From the NCBI GenBank assembly GCA_022705325.1, contig JAKJER010000005.1, positions 124,001 to 188,000 of the forward strand: DNA of 64,000 nt, in the 5' to 3' direction. Source of the DNA: Planctomycetota bacterium (GTDB taxonomy: Bacteria; Planctomycetota; Phycisphaerae; SM23-33). Below are positions 61,554-64,000 of the stretch, piece by piece. Position 1 is the first letter of the stretch. Each line of letters starts with the position of its first letter. The notes beneath the pieces were generated by a model. The model saw only the letters and a list, made by a program, of their open reading frames with translations. It did not search any database and had not been told where the DNA came from. Both the position numbers and the translations under genes were made by a program.

Positions 61554-62169
61554 CGGATGTTGCGCATTCGACCACCTTCAGGACGGCCTGAACCAGGCGG
61601 TCGGCGGCGGCGGCGACGGGGGGGCTCAGGGGCGAGCCCACCTGGGTCTGCACGGGCTGGATGCCCAGGAGGAGGCGGGTGCAGGGGTGGATCTGGCCCA
61701 GCAGGTCCAGGAAGGCCAGCGGGGCCGGGCCGTGCGTGCTGGGCCCCATGCCGGCGACCCGGGCGGAGGCGGCCAGGGCGATGGTGCCCGCGGGCATGTC
61801 GCCGGCGAAGTCCGTCGCGTCGACCAGGACGACCACGTCGGGGCGGGCCTTGGCGATCTTCATGAGGTAGTTCTCCGGCACGCCGCCGGCGCAGAAGACG
61901 CTCAGGGAGAGCGCCGATTGCGGAGGGTCGCTTGCGGACGGGGCGTCGCCGATCGGGGGCTGTTCCCGGGCGTCCAGGGCGGCCTTCAGGGCGGTCGCGA
62001 CGGCCAGGCCGGCCCCGTCGTCGCCGCAGAGGTCGTTGCCCACGCCGACCAGGGCGACGCGCCCGCGGAAGACGGCGGCCAGGTGGGCGATCAGGTCCTC
62101 GATCGGCTCGTCGAGGTGGACGTGCCAGTCCAGGTGATCCGGATGTGCCGCGCGTCCGCGATGGGACAC
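61537..62169 (-). CDS. [NiFe]-hydrogenase maturation protease
   Basis: 210 residues from the GTG at 62169, with GGGGGGAG five bases ahead. The HybD/HycI-type fold is shown by VALVGVGNDLCGDDGAGLAV (first metal Asp/Glu), ARPDVVVLVDATDFAGDMPAG (second metal Asp) and STHGPAPLAFLDLLGQ (metal His). The enzyme cuts the C-terminal tail from the large subunit of [NiFe] hydrogenases. No [NiFe] large subunit is in this window, so its target is expected to the right of the window in the same operon. It lies one base after the ferredoxin gene stop. Confidence 0.85.
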   Translation of the reverse strand: MSHRGRAAHPDHLDWHVHLDEPIEDLIAHLAAVFRGRVALVGVGNDLCGDDGAGLAVATALKAALDAREQPPIGDAPSASDPPQSALSLSVFCAGGVPENYLMKIAKARPDVVVLVDATDFAGDMPAGTIALAASARVAGMGPSTHGPAPLAFLDLLGQIHPCTRLLLGIQPVQTQVGSPLSPPVAAAADRLVQAVLKVVECATSEPGGC

Positions 62170-62170
62170 G

Positions 62171-62788
62171 TCACTCCCCCCACAGCTCGCGAATGACGGT
62201 GGTGCGGCGGCAGGCGGCGCACTGCACGCGCATGAGGTCGTTGCGGGCAAGGGGCGGCTCATCCATTCGCGGGGCGGGGGCGGGCGCGAGTTGGCGCCAG
62301 CCGTCGCCGCTGAGGATCAGCGTGGCGTTGGCGTAGGCCTTGGCCCCCAGGCGCCGGGCCAGCCACTGGAGGTGTTTCTTCGTGCCGACGGCCGCCCCGC
62401 ACACCTCGCAGACCACCAGCTCATGCTCGATGCTCTGCGCGCACGAGGAGCGGTCAAGCGTGGCCAGGTCGTACTCCTTGGTCAACGTGATGCCGTCGCC
62501 GGTGGTGCAGTGGAGTTCGCACTGCCCGCAGAAGATGCACTTGTCCCATCGCTGCTGGATGGTGCGGGTGGGCTTGTCGCCGTCCAGGCGGTCCGAGACG
62601 CGGATGGCGACGGCCGGGCAGACCTCCGCGCAGGCCCCGCAACCGATGCAGTGGTCGCTGTCGTAGGCGGGCTTGCCGCGAAAGCCGTCGGGCGGGGTGT
62701 GCCCGCCGGCGGGATAGTGCGTGGTGTAGCGGGGGCTGAAGGCCGCCCGCAACGCCTCTTTCAGTTCACGCAGTTTCGGCTTCCTCAC
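62171..62788 (-). CDS. EchF/HyfH-like 4Fe-4S subunit with C-terminal zinc-ribbon pair
   Basis: 205 residues from the GTG at 62788, with AAGGAG ahead. The N-terminal KPKLRELKEALRAAFSPRYT leads to two [4Fe-4S] motifs, [16 protein letters not shown] and CIFCGQCELHCTTGD, as in NuoI/EchF/HyfH hydrogenase subunits. The C-terminus has two CxxC pairs (CEVCG, and CAAC near the end) that suggest a zinc or rubredoxin-like knuckle. It would pass electrons from ferredoxin to the membrane hydrogenase module. It overlaps mnhG by 23 bases. Confidence 0.85.
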   Translation of the reverse strand: MRKPKLRELKEALRAAFSPRYTTHYPAGGHTPPDGFRGKPAYDSDHCIGCGACAEVCPAVAIRVSDRLDGDKPTRTIQQRWDKCIFCGQCELHCTTGDGITLTKEYDLATLDRSSCAQSIEHELVVCEVCGAAVGTKKHLQWLARRLGAKAYANATLILSGDGWRQLAPAPAPRMDEPPLARNDLMRVQCAACRRTTVIRELWGE

Positions 62789-63185
62789 GGTGGGTGACTC
62801 CTTCCTCTGGCGAGGCGGGCGACGCGGGCTGGGACGATTCGTTCCGGATCCGCTCGGCACGGTCGGCGAAAGCGTCTTCGACGCTGCCTTCCCACAATTT
62901 CAGGCCGGAGAGGTACGCCCCGCGGACCAGGGCGTGGGCGCCGGTGGGGCTGGTCAACAGGATGAACGCCGCGCAGAGCAGGGCCTTCACGCACATGGCG
63001 CCGTTGCCGCGGGTCACGGCCAGTCCGGCCAGGCCGGTGAGGATCAGGCACGTGCCCAGCGTGACGCACTTGGTGGCGGCCTGGGCGCGATTGTAGACGT
63101 CGGGCAGGCGGATGAGGCCGATGCAGCCGAACAGGTCGAACGCCAGGCCGACGGCGATGAACCAGTAGAATACGCTCTCAAGCAT
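62766..63185 (-). CDS. mnhG: Mrp/Mbh antiporter subunit MnhG
   Basis: 139 residues with three hydrophobic helices and the MnhG family phrases IAVGLAFDLFGCIGLIRLPDVYNRAQAA (given here in parts: LFGCIGLIRLPDVYNRAQAA) and CVKALLCAAFILLTSPTGAH. In Mrp antiporters and Mbh hydrogenases the subunit is part of the ion-translocating membrane arm. The ATG overlaps the stop of a mini-frame that repeats the end of mnhF (see 63178-63264). The C-terminal ~40 residues are charged and end in the frame that overlaps the ferredoxin gene. Confidence 0.88.
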   Translation of the reverse strand: MLESVFYWFIAVGLAFDLFGCIGLIRLPDVYNRAQAATKCVTLGTCLILTGLAGLAVTRGNGAMCVKALLCAAFILLTSPTGAHALVRGAYLSGLKLWEGSVEDAFADRAERIRNESSQPASPASPEEGVTHREEAETA

Positions 63186-63264
63186 CGTAGGGCCTCCCTT
63201 CCAAGTACTTTATCCAGAGTCCATGCGGCTTGGCGGACAACATGGGTGTCTTCAGGTCACGCAT
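63178..63264 (-). other. 28-codon mini-frame bridging mnhF and mnhG, repeating the mnhF C-terminus
   Basis: Its ATG overlaps the mnhF stop (GATGCGTGA) and its stop overlaps the mnhG start (GATGCTTGA). It ends in KYLEGRPYDA, exactly the last ten residues of MnhF. The 33 nucleotides of the two copies differ at eight places, all synonymous. A site GGGAGG lies six bases before the mnhG ATG, inside the duplicated part. It may be translated only as a coupling peptide, or it may be the fossil end of an older mnhF. Confidence 0.6.
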
Positions 63265-63523
63265 CATACGGGCGCCCCTCCAGGTATTTCGCCAGCGCCA
63301 AGGTCGCCACGAAGCTGATGAGGGCCCAGGCGATGGCGATGTTGACGTAGAACTCGCGTCCGGTCCAGAGGGCCATGATGCAGCAGAAGCCGACCACCAG
63401 GGTGCCGAGGATGTCGATGGCGACGGCCCGGTCCGGCGCCGTGGGCCCGCGGGAGATGCGAAACAGGCACAACAGCGAAGACAGCAGCAGCACGCCAAAT
63501 GCGAGTTGTTCGAAGAGAGTCAT
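63257..63523 (-). CDS. mnhF: Mrp/Mbh antiporter subunit MnhF
   Basis: 88 residues, the usual size. Three hydrophobic helices and the conserved RISRGPTAPDRAVAIDILGT are diagnostic of MnhF/MrpF. It is part of the membrane arm of Mrp antiporters and Mbh-type hydrogenases. The start ATG overlaps the stop of a 27-codon mini-frame (63520-63603), with GGGAGG ahead. The C-terminal KYLEGRPYDA is repeated in the mini-frame that follows. Confidence 0.9.
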   Translation of the reverse strand: MTLFEQLAFGVLLLSSLLCLFRISRGPTAPDRAVAIDILGTLVVGFCCIMALWTGREFYVNIAIAWALISFVATLALAKYLEGRPYDA

Positions 63524-63603
63524 TCAAAGACCCTCCCTGACAGGGGTCGGAGGATGGTGTTCATTCCAAGACACTCCTGAGGATAGAGCCGGGCGGTGCT
63601 CAT
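63520..63603 (-). other. 27-codon mini-frame bridging mnhE and mnhF, repeating the mnhE C-terminal pattern
   Basis: The ATG overlaps the mnhE stop (ATGA) and the stop overlaps the mnhF start (ATGA). Its last residues SGRVFE echo the RRIFE end of MnhE, and a third, out-of-frame copy of the same stop/start pattern (RSVLE then TGA with ATG) lies between them at 63562. The three copies are 39 and 41 bases apart, so the gap looks like a decayed tandem repeat of a coupling junction. A purine site (GGGAGG) precedes the mnhF start. Confidence 0.5.
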
Positions 63604-64000
63604 TCGAAGATTCTCCGGAGCATGGGCTCGAAGACGCCGCAGATGAGTTTGGAGCGGGTCTCGAGGTCCCGCCCGCTGACGTTGATCCAGTGGACGTAGA
63701 GGTCCTGGCCGTCGATGTCCACGGTGAGGGTGCCCGGCGTGAGGGTGATGCTGTTGGCCAGGGCGGTCTTGGCCAGCGGCGTCTTGAGCGTGGTGGTGAC
63801 CTTGACGATGCCCGGGTGGATGGGCACGTCGGGGTGAAGCACGCGCAGGGCGACGTCGAGGTTGGCCTTGACGCAGTAGAACAGGAAGTACGGCAGATAG
63901 AGCAGCAGGAAGAACCACCGCCGGGGGTTGAACAGGCTGTGGAGGTTGTCGGGGAAGATGTCGCCCAGCAGCGTGCTGACGATCAGGGCGAAGAACAGCC
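63600..64000 (-). CDS. mnhE: Mrp/Mbh antiporter subunit MnhE (5' end cut by window)
   Basis: The frame is open to the window edge; 133 codons are visible and the start lies outside. The protein has an N-terminal hydrophobic stretch, the phrase NPRRWFFLLLYLPYFLFYCV, KANLDVALRVLHPD, PGIVKVTTTLKTPLAKTALA and TLTPGTLTVDIDGQDLYVHW, a near-textbook MnhE/MrpE sequence. With mnhF and mnhG it fits the MbhA-C or MnhEFG start of a membrane-bound hydrogenase or Mrp operon. The order here (E, F, G, then ferredoxin) and the protease gene favour a hydrogenase over a plain antiporter. Confidence 0.9.
   Translation of the reverse strand, partial: LFFALIVSTLLGDIFPDNLHSLFNPRRWFFLLLYLPYFLFYCVKANLDVALRVLHPDVPIHPGIVKVTTTLKTPLAKTALANSITLTPGTLTVDIDGQDLYVHWINVSGRDLETRSKLICGVFEPMLRRIFE

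Noticed and set aside
63178..63603. Reading the mini-frames as certain protein-coding genes
   Set aside because: Their precise overlaps and repeats are real, but 27-28 codons with no independent homologues cannot be called genes from sequence alone.
1..64000. tRNA or rRNA genes and insertion sequences
   Set aside because: Intergenic gaps were scanned by eye; no cloverleaf-like or conserved rRNA stretches and no transposase motifs were seen. A covariance-model search would be needed to exclude small RNAs.

Overview
The window is GC-rich, densely coded bacterial DNA that most likely comes from an anaerobic, fermentative member of the Planctomycetota, possibly of the Phycisphaerae type. The taxonomic evidence is a DUF1501 protein beside a DUF1549/DUF1553 protein, a PEP-CTERM protein, a HYExAFE-family protein, a CAP-domain surface protein with a motif resembling the planctomycetal LEPR-XLL signature, and many exported lectin-like and glycoside-hydrolase-like proteins. 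The anaerobic evidence is an [FeFe] hydrogenase with its maturases, a four-subunit pyruvate/2-oxoacid:ferredoxin oxidoreductase, acetate kinase and the end of an apparent membrane-bound hydrogenase (Mbh/Mrp-like) operon. No rRNA, tRNA, CRISPR array, insertion sequence or prophage was recognised. No gene-free stretch exceeds 300 bases.

Region 1 (1-11732, + strand) is a single [FeFe]-hydrogenase locus. It holds the end of a NuoF-like diaphorase subunit (hndC), the HndD-type catalytic subunit, a fusion of an H-cluster-binding hydrogenase-like domain to a histidine kinase, a stand-alone receiver, a receiver-histidine kinase hybrid, then hydE, hydG, an aspartase (aspA) and hydF. It reads as an electron-bifurcating hydrogenase packaged with its maturation machinery and a putative H2- or redox-sensing phosphorelay.

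Region 2 (11761-21100, - strand) encodes exported planctomycete proteins: an SGNH hydrolase, a PPC-type protein carrying a zinc ribbon, a Tat-exported DUF1501 protein, and a 1571-residue lipoprotein in which about 1000 residues of Ala-rich coiled coil precede DUF1549/DUF1553. Region 3 (21350-35249) is mixed housekeeping and accessory: a PfkB kinase, endonuclease V, PEP-CTERM protein, TRIC channel, HD-GYP response regulator, MazG-like hydrolase, acetate kinase, metallophosphatase, exported flavin reductase, creatininase plus MFS permease, xylose isomerase and a small membrane protein.

Region 4 (35292-58213) has exported coiled-coil, glycosidase-like and beta-helix proteins, the agmatine-to-putrescine pair aguA/aguB, a methyltransferase, an AGCS symporter, a XerD-type recombinase overlapped by a small Cys-rich gene, a cluster of three tiny membrane or exported proteins, a HYExAFE protein, hisS, a sugar isomerase/epimerase and the CAP-domain surface protein. 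Region 5 (58406-64000, - strand) runs mnhE-mnhF-mnhG, an EchF/HyfH-like ferredoxin subunit, a [NiFe]-hydrogenase maturation protease, then porCDAB.

Regions 1 and 5 together suggest a ferredoxin economy: Por reduces ferredoxin, an Mbh-like complex whose catalytic genes lie beyond the right edge could couple ferredoxin oxidation to ion pumping, and the bifurcating hydrogenase uses ferredoxin plus NAD(P)H to make H2. The most unusual observations are the hydrogen-sensing kinase locus, the coiled-coil DUF1549/1553 giant, and two mini-reading-frames that bridge mnhE/mnhF and mnhF/mnhG by overlapping stop/start codons at both ends while repeating the C-terminal codons of the gene before them.
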